64,000 nt of DNA from Actinomycetales bacterium (GCA_002919305.1 PKFB01000057.1:1-64000), one strand, 5' to 3'. Shown: positions 8,736 through 16,930, numbered from the stretch's first letter. Made by a program: numbers and translations. Notes: generated by a model from the sequence alone, not told the origin.

Positions 8736-10028
8736 ATGGCGGAGCGCGACGAGCACGATAAGTACGACGCGACGGTGCGGCTGCCGGGGCGGGATAACCC
8801 TCAGGGAGGCTGGTCGACGAGGGCAGGGGCGTCCGAGGGCGCCAGCTCAGGCTCAGGGCAGCCACAAACCCGGTACCCCCAATTGGGCAGTTTCGGTCAG
8901 GCCGATGAGGAGACCACGGCGACGACCATGCCCGTCTTCTCGCGGGGGACGGCGAGTGTTCCCTCGAATTCCGACTGGGCCTCCTCACATGACCTCGCCG
9001 ACAGCGAGCGGACCATGGCGCTGGGCGGCTATCCGCCGGCCGGCTATCCCATGGATGGGGAGGAGACCGGTCGGGATCGCCTCGTTGTGCACGTTCTGTG
9101 GGAAGCGCTGCTGTGTGGCGTGGTGGCTATTGCGTCCGTGAGCCTGTACCGATTGGAGCCAGAATGGCTCACGGGGAACGCCCTGCAGCCGCTGCTGCTG
9201 TCGGCGACCGTGCTGGGGCTGTTGACCGTCGGGATCGGTCTGTCTTTGCGTGCGGCGGTACCCAATCTCGCCGTGGGACCGGTGGCGGTGGCCGCAGGGA
9301 TCTTCTTCGCCGAGCAGGCCGATCGGGGCATCACCCTGGCCGGTTCGATGACTTTCGCGGTGGTCCTCGCCGTCGGAGTCGTGCTCGGGGTCGTCGTGGT
9401 GGTGTTCCATGTGCCGGCGTGGGCCGCCAGTTTCGGGGCGCTGCTGGCGTTGGTGGGCTGGCTTGAAACGCGAGACCCGACCATCACCCTACCGGATTCG
9501 GTGGTGTATCAACCATATGATCACCATTATTACTGGTTCGGGGTGTTTGTCGTGCTATCCCTGATCGGAGGGGCGCTTGGCATGCTGCCGGGGGTACGCG
9601 CGCGGCTGGGTGGTTTCCGCCCCGCCACGGACGCCGCTCGCCGGCAGGGCGCCGGCGCGGGGGTGATGGCTTTCGTCGCGCTGGTGGGCTCCACGCTCCT
9701 GGCCGGGCTGGCCGGTGTGCTGCTGGTGCTGACCGTACGCGTCGCCACCCCCATCGACAGCGTTAGCTGGACCGGTTTGGCGTTGGGCGCAGCGTTGGTG
9801 GGAGGAACCAGCGCATTTGGTCGTCGAGGCGGGTTGTTCGGCACGATACTCGCGGTGGCGTTGCTGGTCTTGAGCCAACGGTTGACGGTGGCCATGGAAT
9901 GGAGCCTGTCCAGGGCGACCTTTGGCGCGATCGCTATCGGGCTGGGCCTGCTGGTCACCCGGATCGTGGAGAGCGCCGGACGGCCCAAACGGCTGGAAGA
10001 GACCGATGAGGCGTGGTTGGGGATCTGA
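8736..10028 (+). CDS. Sugar ABC permease-like (BPD_transp_2-type) integral membrane protein
   Basis: 430 residues from the ATG at 8736; a GTG at 8694 would add 14 residues. Residues 1-110 are hydrophilic and include a VPSNSDW-containing linker; the rest forms about ten membrane spans. Its arrangement (AVPNLAVGPVAVAAGIFFAE, then VPAWAASFGALLALVGWLE and a late GGTSAFGRRGGLFGTILAVA) resembles RbsC-like permeases, where the last segment corresponds to the conserved G-rich loop GG.S..GG.G...G. There is no ATPase or binding-protein partner next to it, so it may be a repurposed orphan. The family call is by resemblance only. Confidence 0.62.
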   Translation: MAERDEHDKYDATVRLPGRDNPQGGWSTRAGASEGASSGSGQPQTRYPQLGSFGQADEETTATTMPVFSRGTASVPSNSDWASSHDLADSERTMALGGYPPAGYPMDGEETGRDRLVVHVLWEALLCGVVAIASVSLYRLEPEWLTGNALQPLLLSATVLGLLTVGIGLSLRAAVPNLAVGPVAVAAGIFFAEQADRGITLAGSMTFAVVLAVGVVLGVVVVVFHVPAWAASFGALLALVGWLETRDPTITLPDSVVYQPYDHHYYWFGVFVVLSLIGGALGMLPGVRARLGGFRPATDAARRQGAGAGVMAFVALVGSTLLAGLAGVLLVLTVRVATPIDSVSWTGLALGAALVGGTSAFGRRGGLFGTILAVALLVLSQRLTVAMEWSLSRATFGAIAIGLGLLVTRIVESAGRPKRLEETDEAWLGI

Positions 10029-10032
10029 CCGG

Positions 10033-10056
10033 CGTACAAGAAGCCGTACAAGAAGC
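10033..10056 (+). repeat. Tandem 12-base repeat
   Basis: CGTACAAGAAGC occurs twice without a gap (10033-10044 and 10045-10056) just after the permease-like gene. It is outside coding sequence and could be a chance duplication or a binding-site pair. Confidence 0.6.
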
Positions 10057-10110
10057 TCAGCCCACACCCAGGCGGGGCCGTCCCGAGGGGGCCACCGAAC
10101 AAGCCATCGA

Positions 10111-10139
10111 CATGCGGAACATATCGCCATGCGGAACAT
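10111..10139 (+). repeat. Direct repeat of 12 bases with a 17-base period
   Basis: CATGCGGAACAT occurs at 10111-10122 and at 10128-10139, 68 bases before the next gene start. The spacing is uneven with respect to one DNA turn, but the exact copy in an otherwise featureless gap suggests a regulator site or replication slippage. Confidence 0.5.
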
Positions 10140-10206
10140 GAGGGACGCCCAAGCGTCATACCGGTTGTGTCGAGCGGGCAGCGGGGTACCTCACTAGCCT
10201 GGGCAC

Positions 10207-10524
10207 ATGGGGGAGTCGCGATTCGCCGAACTGGACGCCTTAAAGACCGAAGAGCTGCGTGATCGGGCGTTCGCGCTCGCCCGAGAACGGCGCGATGTCG
10301 CCTTCTTCTGGAATCTTTTCCGACATCTCCCGCACGCTCAGGACATCGAGCAGCTGGACGACACCACCGGTGCGGTCGCTTTATCCATCGAGGATGCCAT
10401 TGGACTGTGGCGGGAGCTGACCGGACACGGCTATCACTACGGTGAAGCCGAGCCGCTGTTACGCGCGGCCTTCATTGACTACCTCACCCGTGACCGTAGC
10501 CCTGGCCAAGGGAGCGGCGTTTGA
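10207..10524 (+). CDS. Small conserved-looking soluble protein
   Basis: 105 residues, helical and charged: ESRFAELDALKTEELRDRAF, then HLPHAQDIEQLDDTTGAV and an acidic GEAEPLLRAAFIDYL end. No signal peptide, membrane span or catalytic motif is visible. Codon use matches the neighbouring genes, which supports that it is real. I do not recognise the family; similar small proteins occur after folK/DUF3180 regions in actinomycetes, but no function can be assigned. Confidence 0.6.
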   Translation: MGESRFAELDALKTEELRDRAFALARERRDVAFFWNLFRHLPHAQDIEQLDDTTGAVALSIEDAIGLWRELTGHGYHYGEAEPLLRAAFIDYLTRDRSPGQGSGV

Positions 10525-10677
10525 GCACCTGATGGCCAGATGACCGTGCGGTCGGACCTCTCGCCGTGCTCACCGCGTTCATCGCCGCCCTCGACAGCGT
10601 ACCGAGGTGTTCCAACCGCTGACCAAGTCTGTGGAGGACGAGGACAATCGAGTACGCCCGGTTAAGGCACACCGTGG

Positions 10678-11646
10678 TCAGTGGTTGTGAAGGGCGGTGT
10701 AGATGTCCTCCGCGGTGAGGACACCCAACGCCCGTTCCCCATCGCGGACCACTACCCGTCCGGTGCCGCCCTCCAGGAGCCGAGCGAGGGCGTCCCGAAG
10801 CGTTGCCGTCGCCGCCACCGTCGGACCCGTATCGTCGCCGGCGGACAAGGGACGAAGCACCTGAGACGGGATCGGGGTCACCGCTAGCCGTTTAACCCCC
10901 CGGTCCGATCCCACGAACTCGGCCACGAACGGGCTGGCAGGGGCTTTAAGCACCTCCGCAGGCGGGGCGTACTGCTCCAGCTTGCCGCCCTGGGACAGCA
11001 CCGCGATCCGGTCCCCGAGCCGGACCGCCTCGTCCACGTCGTGGGTGACGAAGACGATGGTCTTGCGGACCTGCTGCTGAAGCCGCAGGAACTCCTCCTG
11101 TAGACGCGTCCGGACGATTGGATCGACGGCGCTGAATGGCTCATCCATCAGCAACACCGCCGGGTCGGCCGCTAAAGCCCGAGCTAGCCCCACGCGTTGC
11201 CGTTGTCCACCGGACAGCTCGTGCGGGTACCGTTTCGCGTGGGTGGCCGGGTCCAGCCCGATCAACTCCATTAATTCATCCACGCGGGAGCGGATCGCCG
11301 CCGTCGACCAGCCCAGTAGGCCAGGCACGGTCGCGATGTTCTGGCGCACCGTTTGATGCGGGAACAGGCCGACATTCTGGATCACGTACCCGATCCTGCG
11401 GCGCAGCGCTACCGGGTCATCCTGGCTGATGTCTTCACCGTTGATCAGGATCCGTCCGGAGCTGGGCGGGATCAGACGGTTGATCATCCGTAGCACCGTT
11501 GATTTCCCGCACCCGGATGGGCCCACCAGGACCACGAGTTCACCGGCGGGTATCTCCAGCGTCAGGTCCGCGACCGCCACTGTACCGTCTCGGTACCGTT
11601 TGCCTACGTCTAGTAGCTGGATTGTCGCGGCCCCGGTAGCGTCCAC
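10678..11646 (-). CDS. ABC transporter ATPase, glycine betaine/choline type (OpuCA/ProV-like), one CBS-like segment
   Basis: 322 residues from a GTG at 11646 preceded by AGAAGGGAC; an upstream start exists but lacks support. Walker A GPSGCGKST, the Q-loop, signature LSGGQRQRVGLARALA and Walker B VLLMDEPFSAVDP are intact. A spacer then leads to a C-terminal stretch, ATLRDALARLLEGGTGRVVV plus GVLTAEDIYTAL, that reads as a single CBS motif, whereas OpuCA proteins usually carry two. It energises uptake of betaine, choline or similar osmolytes with the divergent permeases and binding protein. CBS segments of OpuCA bind c-di-AMP in Firmicutes; whether one copy does so here is open. Confidence 0.88.
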   Translation of the reverse strand: MDATGAATIQLLDVGKRYRDGTVAVADLTLEIPAGELVVLVGPSGCGKSTVLRMINRLIPPSSGRILINGEDISQDDPVALRRRIGYVIQNVGLFPHQTVRQNIATVPGLLGWSTAAIRSRVDELMELIGLDPATHAKRYPHELSGGQRQRVGLARALAADPAVLLMDEPFSAVDPIVRTRLQEEFLRLQQQVRKTIVFVTHDVDEAVRLGDRIAVLSQGGKLEQYAPPAEVLKAPASPFVAEFVGSDRGVKRLAVTPIPSQVLRPLSAGDDTGPTVAATATLRDALARLLEGGTGRVVVRDGERALGVLTAEDIYTALHNH

Positions 11647-11648
11647 TG

Positions 11649-12392
11649 GTGTCCCTTCTCGTCGGTTTCCCGTTTGGGGGAAGCACTGTCCCCCACACTC
11701 TCGAACCATCCACCAGGCTGGCCTATGACGCGCGGTCCGCACCTAACCCCTGGTTCTCCTGGTCCTATGTACGAGATAACGCCGAGATCATCACAGATCG
11801 GCTACAGGAGCACGTGACATTAACTGTTGTCAGTGTGCTGATCGCGGCGGCGATCGGCATTCCCCTCGGGGTGGTGGCGTTTCGGAACCGCTGGCTCGCC
11901 GCGGTGATTCTTTCCCTGACTGGGGTGCTGTACACGGTGCCCTCCCTGGCGCTGTTCGCCCTGATCGCACCGTTCACCGGTCTGACCCATCGAACCGTCA
12001 TCATCGGGTTGGTCGCCTATGCCCTGCTGGTGATCGTGCGGAACACCCTCACCGGCTTAGGGCAGGTACCGGCTGAGGTGCGGGAGGCCGCCGTAGGGAT
12101 GGGCTACGGCCGGCTGGCGATGCTTTGGCGGATCGAGCTGCCGTTGGCGCTGCCCGGGATCATGACGGGCCTGCGGATCGCCACCGTCTCCACGGTCGCC
12201 TTGGTCACGGTGGGGGTGATCGTGGGGTACGGCGGACTCGGCCAGTTGATCATGGAGGGTTTCCGTAACAACTTCTACCGGGCACAGATCGCCACGGCCA
12301 CCGTCCTGGTCGTGGCGGTCGGGTTGGCGTTCGACATGCTGTTGGCCGGTCTGACCCGGTTGCTGACCCCGTGGGCGAGGAGGCGGGCGTGA
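11649..12392 (+). CDS. ABC transporter permease, glycine betaine/choline type (first subunit)
   Basis: 247 residues if the GTG at 11649 is used, leaving just 2 bases to the divergent ATPase start. No other good start precedes the first conserved segment (WSYVRDNAEIITDRLQEHV), so the true start is uncertain. Five or six membrane spans and the cytoplasmic EAA-type loop VPAEVREAAVGMGYGRLAML are clear; the loop docks onto the ATPase. It matches OpuCB/ProW-type permeases. The stop overlaps the start of the next permease by GTGA. Confidence 0.87.
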   Translation: MSLLVGFPFGGSTVPHTLEPSTRLAYDARSAPNPWFSWSYVRDNAEIITDRLQEHVTLTVVSVLIAAAIGIPLGVVAFRNRWLAAVILSLTGVLYTVPSLALFALIAPFTGLTHRTVIIGLVAYALLVIVRNTLTGLGQVPAEVREAAVGMGYGRLAMLWRIELPLALPGIMTGLRIATVSTVALVTVGVIVGYGGLGQLIMEGFRNNFYRAQIATATVLVVAVGLAFDMLLAGLTRLLTPWARRRA

Positions 12393-13105
12393 ACGTTGTC
12401 GAGCAGGCGTACCGGTGGCTGAACGACCCGCTGAACTGGACCATCCCCGGTGGAATCCTCGATCGGTTGGGGGAGCATCTGTGGCTGTCGGCCGCGTCGG
12501 TGTTGCTGGGCTGCGCGGTGGCGTGGCCGGTGGGGATCCTTCTCGGCCACACCGGACGTGGCGGTGGGCTGACGGTGACGGTGGCTAACGTCACCCGGGC
12601 GGTGCCCACCCTGGCGTTGTTGACGCTGCTGCCGTTGACCTTTGTGGGATTCGGCTCACCCGCGGTGATCCTGGCCCTGACGGTGTTCGCCATACCCCCG
12701 TTGTTGGCCAACGCCTACACCGGGATCCGCGAGGTCGATCCGGAGGTCCGTGAGGCCGCCCGCGGTATGGGGATGTCCAGCTGGCAGGTTCTGGCCAAGG
12801 TGGAGCTGCCGTTGGCCGTGCCCTACCTGGCTACCGGATTTCGCACCGCCGCGGTGCAGGTGGTGGCGACCGCCACCCTCGCCACCTTCGTCAACGGCGG
12901 TGGGCTAGGGACCATCATCAGCCAGGGCTTCGGCCTGGGGCTGTCCGCCGGCGGTGGACAGGTGCTGGCCGGAGGGATCCTGGTCGCGGCGTTAGCGCTG
13001 CTCGTTGAGGCCGTCCTGGCTATCCTCGAGCGGGTCCTCACCCCCCGACACCTGCGGCAGCGACGCCGGCAAGCCGCCGCCGATCCCAGCCTGGGAGCCG
13101 CGTGA
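12389..13105 (+). CDS. ABC transporter permease, glycine betaine/choline type (second subunit)
   Basis: 238 residues from a GTG at 12389, preceded by GAGGAGG inside the previous gene. The protein begins NVVEQAYRWLNDPLNW, as in OpuCD-type permeases, and has the loop VDPEVREAARGMGMSSWQVL for ATPase contact and about six spans. The two permeases would form the transmembrane heterodimer of the importer. A gap of 289 bases follows, without a clear gene, before the binding protein; it includes a few candidate short frames but nothing I would call. Confidence 0.9.
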   Translation: MNVVEQAYRWLNDPLNWTIPGGILDRLGEHLWLSAASVLLGCAVAWPVGILLGHTGRGGGLTVTVANVTRAVPTLALLTLLPLTFVGFGSPAVILALTVFAIPPLLANAYTGIREVDPEVREAARGMGMSSWQVLAKVELPLAVPYLATGFRTAAVQVVATATLATFVNGGGLGTIISQGFGLGLSAGGGQVLAGGILVAALALLVEAVLAILERVLTPRHLRQRRRQAAADPSLGAA

Positions 13106-13394
13106 GCACGATCACTCGGGATACCGAGCCCCGCATGAGCCGGAGGCGCCGGGATTCAGCCGTCATGGGAACAATCACATTTCGAACCGGATTTTGCGGT
13201 TGCATGGCTGGTCTCTGACGACTTGGCTATACAACGAGCCGTGGGCAGGCTCTGCCACCGGTAGGGATCTGAACACAGCTCACATAGATAGGCAGGGCCA
13301 CGCTGGTCAGCGACATGACACGGGCGCGGTGATCTGCCAGACCGGACACGCGGAGGGGCGGTGCGCCACTCCGGGACACAGAAGGCGGGCGATC

Positions 13395-14390
13395 ATGCGT
13401 ACCCGACAGAGCTTGTACGCCCTCGCGACGTTGGCGATGACCGCGGCCGTCCTGGTCGCCTGTGGTGAGGCGGGATCCTCCGGTACCCAGGCGCCCGATG
13501 AGGAAGTTACCGGCGCCGGTTGCGCTCCCATCGCAGGCGAACAGTTGGTGGTCTTAGAGGACGACCGGCACCTGCAGAACGTCGAGAACATCATCCCGGC
13601 CATCAACGCCGAGGCCGCCACCCCACCGTTGATCGAAGCGTTGAACACGGTCTCCGCAGCGCTGGACACCGAGACGCTGATCGAACTCAACGCCACCGTC
13701 GACATCGACCGCACACCGGCCCAGACCGCTGCCTGGGAGTTCGCCGAAGCCCGTGGGCTTGGGGACGGGTTGAGTGGCGGCTCCGGGACGGTGACCATCG
13801 GTGCGGCAGACTTCAGCGAGAGCCAGACCCTAGGCTTCCTGTACGAGTACGTCCTCGACGCCGCCGGGTTCGACGCTTCGGTGCGGTCGATCGGCAACCG
13901 GGAGCTTTACGAGCCCGCCCTGGAAAGCGGCGAAATCCAGGTGGTGCCCGAATACGTCGGGACCCTCACCGAGTTCCTCAACCAGCGGGCCAACGGTGAG
14001 GACGCCGAGCCGCTGGCGTCGCCGGACCTCGACGAGACCCTCGCTGCTCTCACCGAGCTGGGACAGCGGTTTGGCCTGGTGTTCGGGGAGCCCTCCGAGG
14101 CCGCGAACCAGAACGCCTTCGCGGTGACCGAGGCGTTCGCGCAGGAGCACAACGTGTCGACCCTGTCGGAGTTCGCCGAGGTGTGCAGCGGCGCGGCGAC
14201 CATCCTCGGTGGCCCGGCGGAGTGCCCGCGGCGGCCGTTCTGCCAGCCCGGTCTGGAGGAGACCTACGGCATCGAATTCGGCCGGTTCGCGCAGCTGGAC
14301 GCCGGTGGCCCGCTCACCAAGACCGCGTTGCGGACCGGTGAGATCACCATCGGACTGGTCTTCTCCACCGACGCCGACCTCGCCGCCTGA
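13395..14390 (+). CDS. Betaine/choline-type substrate-binding lipoprotein with circularly permuted OpuAC domain
   Basis: 331 residues, start at the ATG giving a lipoprotein signal (LATLAMTAAVLVACGEAGSS, Cys ~20). After the signal, residues ~40-110 (LVVLEDDRHLQNVENIIPAI then ALNTVSAALDTETLIELNA) match what is normally the C-terminal segment of OpuAC-type proteins. The usual N-terminal part begins only at ~residue 130 (VTIGAADFSESQTLGFLYEY, later NRELYEPALESGEIQVVPEY) and the protein ends GLVFSTDADLAA, exactly where the moved segment would follow. So the domain order is rotated. It would bind the ligand outside the membrane for the preceding permeases. Similar arrangements may exist in other actinomycetes. 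Confidence 0.85.
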   Translation: MRTRQSLYALATLAMTAAVLVACGEAGSSGTQAPDEEVTGAGCAPIAGEQLVVLEDDRHLQNVENIIPAINAEAATPPLIEALNTVSAALDTETLIELNATVDIDRTPAQTAAWEFAEARGLGDGLSGGSGTVTIGAADFSESQTLGFLYEYVLDAAGFDASVRSIGNRELYEPALESGEIQVVPEYVGTLTEFLNQRANGEDAEPLASPDLDETLAALTELGQRFGLVFGEPSEAANQNAFAVTEAFAQEHNVSTLSEFAEVCSGAATILGGPAECPRRPFCQPGLEETYGIEFGRFAQLDAGGPLTKTALRTGEITIGLVFSTDADLAA

Positions 14391-14407
14391 GTGTGACGGT
14401 TACCGCA

Positions 14408-14435
14408 GCGGCGGATGCCAGTGCCGTACCGCCGC
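14408..14435 (+). terminator. Hairpin after the binding-protein gene
   Basis: GCGGCGG at 14408-14414 pairs with CCGCCGC at 14429-14435 across a 14-base loop, 17 bases after the stop. No T tract follows, as is common in actinobacteria. Confidence 0.4.
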
Positions 14436-14635
14436 ACAGTAATCGTTCACGCAGCAGCCGTCGCCGATAGATACGCTCAGTACCCTGACAGTTGCGCACG
14501 GTTGTCCTCCCCAGGATCGGTTCGTGCGCTCTTGGTAAGAGATGCTGAACTATCCGTATCTGTCGGCACAAGCTTGTGTCTGGCAGAGAAGTGTGGTACG
14601 CGCATCGAGATGGTGGCGTTACAGCAGGGAGAGGG

Positions 14636-15070
14636 TCATTCGGATAGGGCGCCGGTTATCGCGAAGATTCCTCCTGAGAGCACAAAGGCGATCGACGAGA
14701 AAGCGGCAAACAGAAACGTAACCCCACCGGTCCGATCCCTCACTGTGACCCATCCGAGTAGTATCGCCGCGATACCGAGTACTGCAGCGAAGGCGGTCCA
14801 GCCGATATACCGACCGGTCCACTCGTCCACATACTCGGTGTGTAACCACACGATGCCAGCTAGCAGAAGCGCGCCTCCAATGAAACCCTTGCGCCCGATT
14901 ATCCACTGTGTCTCGAGGAATATATTTCTCACACTTCCTGATTGTGGATCGCCGCGAAACAGAAGTGGGATCAGTAAATACCGCAGGACTTCCCACGCAC
15001 GGCGAGGCGGCACCGAATTGTCAGCGGCAGGGGAGCCATGGGTGATCGGGTCATGCTGGTATCGGTTCAC
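14636..15070 (-). CDS. Hypothetical membrane protein, last gene of the WXG/EspC-like operon
   Basis: 144 residues. After a polar N-terminus with RRAWEVLRYLLIPLLFRGDPQ, three to four hydrophobic spans follow (GGALLLAGIVWLHTEYV, WTAFAAVLGIAAILLGWVTV, FLFAAFSSIAFVLSGGIFAI). It begins 7 bases after the preceding minus-strand gene. A/T-ending codons are more frequent than in housekeeping genes here. As the distal membrane gene of a secreted-protein operon it could be an immunity or accessory membrane factor, which is inference. The 200 bases beyond its stop, up to the binding-protein hairpin, show nothing I can identify. Confidence 0.7.
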   Translation of the reverse strand: MNRYQHDPITHGSPAADNSVPPRRAWEVLRYLLIPLLFRGDPQSGSVRNIFLETQWIIGRKGFIGGALLLAGIVWLHTEYVDEWTGRYIGWTAFAAVLGIAAILLGWVTVRDRTGGVTFLFAAFSSIAFVLSGGIFAITGALSE

Positions 15071-15077
15071 GTCCTTG

Positions 15078-15389
15078 TCACTCCCCCCGTCGGCCGGAAC
15101 GCAGATTCGCCAGATATTCCCTGCCTATAGCCAGGATCTCTTTGCGTTCAGCGGGCATGAGGGCGTCATACCATGTCATGAAATTATTTAGTCGTTTCCT
15201 GATGTGATTGGCATATACCTCGAACGCGACGGCTTTATGAAGGTCGATCCGCTCATTCAATACATCATTAGCCATTTCTCTTAATTCGGGTCCGGCTGTT
15301 CCCCGAGCGAGCTGCTCCAGGCCCTCCTTCAAGGCCTCGGCCCGTCCAGGGTCGCCACCGGCGAGATCTAAAAGCTTTTCGTAATTCAT
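15078..15389 (-). CDS. Small helical hypothetical protein in the WXG/EspC-like operon
   Basis: 103 residues, charged and predicted helical: MNYEKLLDLAGGDPGRAEAL, then ELREMANDVLNERIDLHKAV and FMTWYDALMPAERKEILAIG. No signal sequence or known motif. It overlaps the upstream 264-residue gene by 4 bases (ATGA), so the two are translationally coupled. Size and coupling fit an immunity protein or secretion chaperone; neither is shown by sequence. Confidence 0.65.
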   Translation of the reverse strand: MNYEKLLDLAGGDPGRAEALKEGLEQLARGTAGPELREMANDVLNERIDLHKAVAFEVYANHIRKRLNNFMTWYDALMPAERKEILAIGREYLANLRSGRRGE

Positions 15390-16180
15390 CGTCCGCCCTC
15401 AATGGGAAGGGGATGCTCGTAGCCACGTTCGGGTAGCTCGGGTAATGGGGCAACGTCGCCCGTGGCCCTTTGCCAGTCGGCAACGATTCCCGCATCAGGG
15501 GTGTTCGACACCATGCCTATGAGGGATGGCATAGTCGCCTGAATAGTCGCTTCAACGGCTCCTATCTCTCGGCGGACCAGGCGCCAGGTATCCAGAATGT
15601 CTGCCATGGCAACTGCCGCTAATGCGTAACCGATAGGCGCTGCTCCCCCAGACACTACGCCCGCGGCCACGCTTATCCCCGCGAACAACGCACGGTCGAC
15701 TATTAGCTTAATGAGGGTGGCGGTGGTTTCAGCTCCCTGGTAAACGGTGTCAGCGATCGCCCGGTACTGATCGTGTAGAGCGATCATAGGTTCACGGTGA
15801 TGTTGCAGTCTTGCCGAGAGCGAGCTGAAATAGGCGAACGCCTGATCGGCGGCGTTGCCTTGCCACATCAAATCCGTGACGGTGTTGCCGTGGTAGATAT
15901 TCGAACCGATTGCTTCAGTCGCCATTCCGAGGTTCGCAAACGCAACGGCGCACCTTTCATATGCCTGCCAGTCTCCTGCGAACGCTTCCTTGGCGCTGGC
16001 TAGTACATCGTGACCGGTGACACAGAAAATAAACTCATTGATCCAGGCGGCTGGGCTGATCAGGTCGATGGCATGGATAGGCTGAGGACGCTCTGGTATT
16101 TCCGGGGTTGTCAGAAGGCTGGTCGGCTCACGACAGTCGCTCCAGGCGTTCGGTTGTGGATCCTCCCCCAGCTCGCTCAT
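15386..16180 (-). CDS. WXG100-like type VII secretion-associated protein (no recognisable toxin domain)
   Basis: 264 residues. Residues ~45-150 are helical with a WQG turn (DLMWQGNAADQAFAYFSSL) typical of WXG100/EsxA-like hairpins, followed by LQHHREPMIALHDQYRAIAD. Residues ~155-200 form a hydrophobic patch (FAGISVAAGVVSGGAAPIGY), as in the helical bundle of long WXG/LXG proteins. Such proteins usually carry a C-terminal toxin; here the remaining ~50 residues are short and show none. Overlaps of 4 bases at both ends bind it into the operon. The EspC-like gene upstream may be its secretion partner. Confidence 0.68.
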   Translation of the reverse strand: MSELGEDPQPNAWSDCREPTSLLTTPEIPERPQPIHAIDLISPAAWINEFIFCVTGHDVLASAKEAFAGDWQAYERCAVAFANLGMATEAIGSNIYHGNTVTDLMWQGNAADQAFAYFSSLSARLQHHREPMIALHDQYRAIADTVYQGAETTATLIKLIVDRALFAGISVAAGVVSGGAAPIGYALAAVAMADILDTWRLVRREIGAVEATIQATMPSLIGMVSNTPDAGIVADWQRATGDVAPLPELPERGYEHPLPIEGGR

Positions 16181-16542
16181 TCCTCCGGCACCTCCCCGGT
16201 GTGGTAAGTGCGAGGATCGCGATCGTAGTAGGGAATAGTCTGATCGAGACGTTCTGCGATAGCGGTATCGGTCTGTCGGTAATACTGTTCAGCGGTTCGC
16301 AATCCAATAGCGGACTGGGATAGAACATCTGCGATGCGGCCGTATCTAATATCGATTTCAAACACAATCCGGTCATGGGACTCGCCGAAATAGTTGATCA
16401 ACGCGCCCATGACACCCTGTTGGCGCAGGCTTAGCTCACAATGCTGTCGCAGATATTCTCTAGCCGCAGTAGCATCATCGAAAGCTCTATCAAGTTGATC
16501 GGCATAGTTGGTTAAGGCAGGGAGATAGACGTGTAACGACAT
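16177..16542 (-). CDS. EspC/WXG-like small secretion-associated protein, first gene of the operon
   Basis: 121 residues, all helical: LHVYLPALTNYADQLDRAFD, then QGVMGALINYFGESHDRIVF and a C-terminal Pro/Glu tail. Size, helical nature and position before a WXG-type protein resemble EspC-like type VII secretion targets in actinobacteria, which form heterodimers with WXG partners. A strict WXG motif is not present. It starts the minus-strand operon 16542-14636 and shares 4 bases with the next gene. Confidence 0.62.
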   Translation of the reverse strand: MSLHVYLPALTNYADQLDRAFDDATAAREYLRQHCELSLRQQGVMGALINYFGESHDRIVFEIDIRYGRIADVLSQSAIGLRTAEQYYRQTDTAIAERLDQTIPYYDRDPRTYHTGEVPEE

Positions 16543-16930
16543 GGATGACGGACCCTTCGATGAACTTCGAGATTGTCATAAACAGCGAGAGGCGTCAGGT
16601 GGCAGCGCAGCAACGGTGGTTTTCGGGCGCTATGAAAGCGCAGCCTGTGGCGTACCAGGCCATTGCCCGTGACCATCCGTTCGCTCTCGGCATCGACGTT
16701 AAAGGTGTCAATAGGGCATCGCAACCTGACGTGATCTACCTGTGGATAACTATGTTTTCGCTGGTCAAGGGCGTCCCTTTGGAATGAGGACATAGCGCCA
16801 TATCACTTAGAGAGATTGATTGATTACTATCTGTGTCGACCTGCCGGCACGTGGTGGAGACACAGAATTCACCAGGTCAGAGCCGGCTACCTCTGTCGGT
16901 TACGGCTACACCTCGGTAGCCTCTAGCACC
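16543..16930. promoter_or_regulatory. Divergent intergenic region between the WXG operon and a coiled-coil membrane protein
   Basis: 388 bases, comparatively AT-rich. It must hold promoters for both directions. A plus-strand frame of 80 codons (16545-16787) and a minus-strand frame of 93 codons overlap here, neither with good codon bias or a convincing ribosome site; I treat both as unproven. A TTG at 16820 would extend the next gene by 37 residues. Confidence 0.35.

Noticed and set aside
13106-13394. In-frame upstream extension of the binding-protein gene and a short GTG frame
   Set aside because: The extension has no signal peptide before the true lipoprotein signal, and the short frame has no motif.
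14415-15191. 258-codon plus-strand frame across the small membrane and helical genes
   Set aside because: The minus strand here has a clear operon with overlaps and hydrophobic spans; the plus frame lacks these.
16545-16787. 80-codon plus-strand frame in the divergent gap
   Set aside because: Mixed third-position bias, no ribosome site and an overlapping opposite frame; kept only as part of the gap note.
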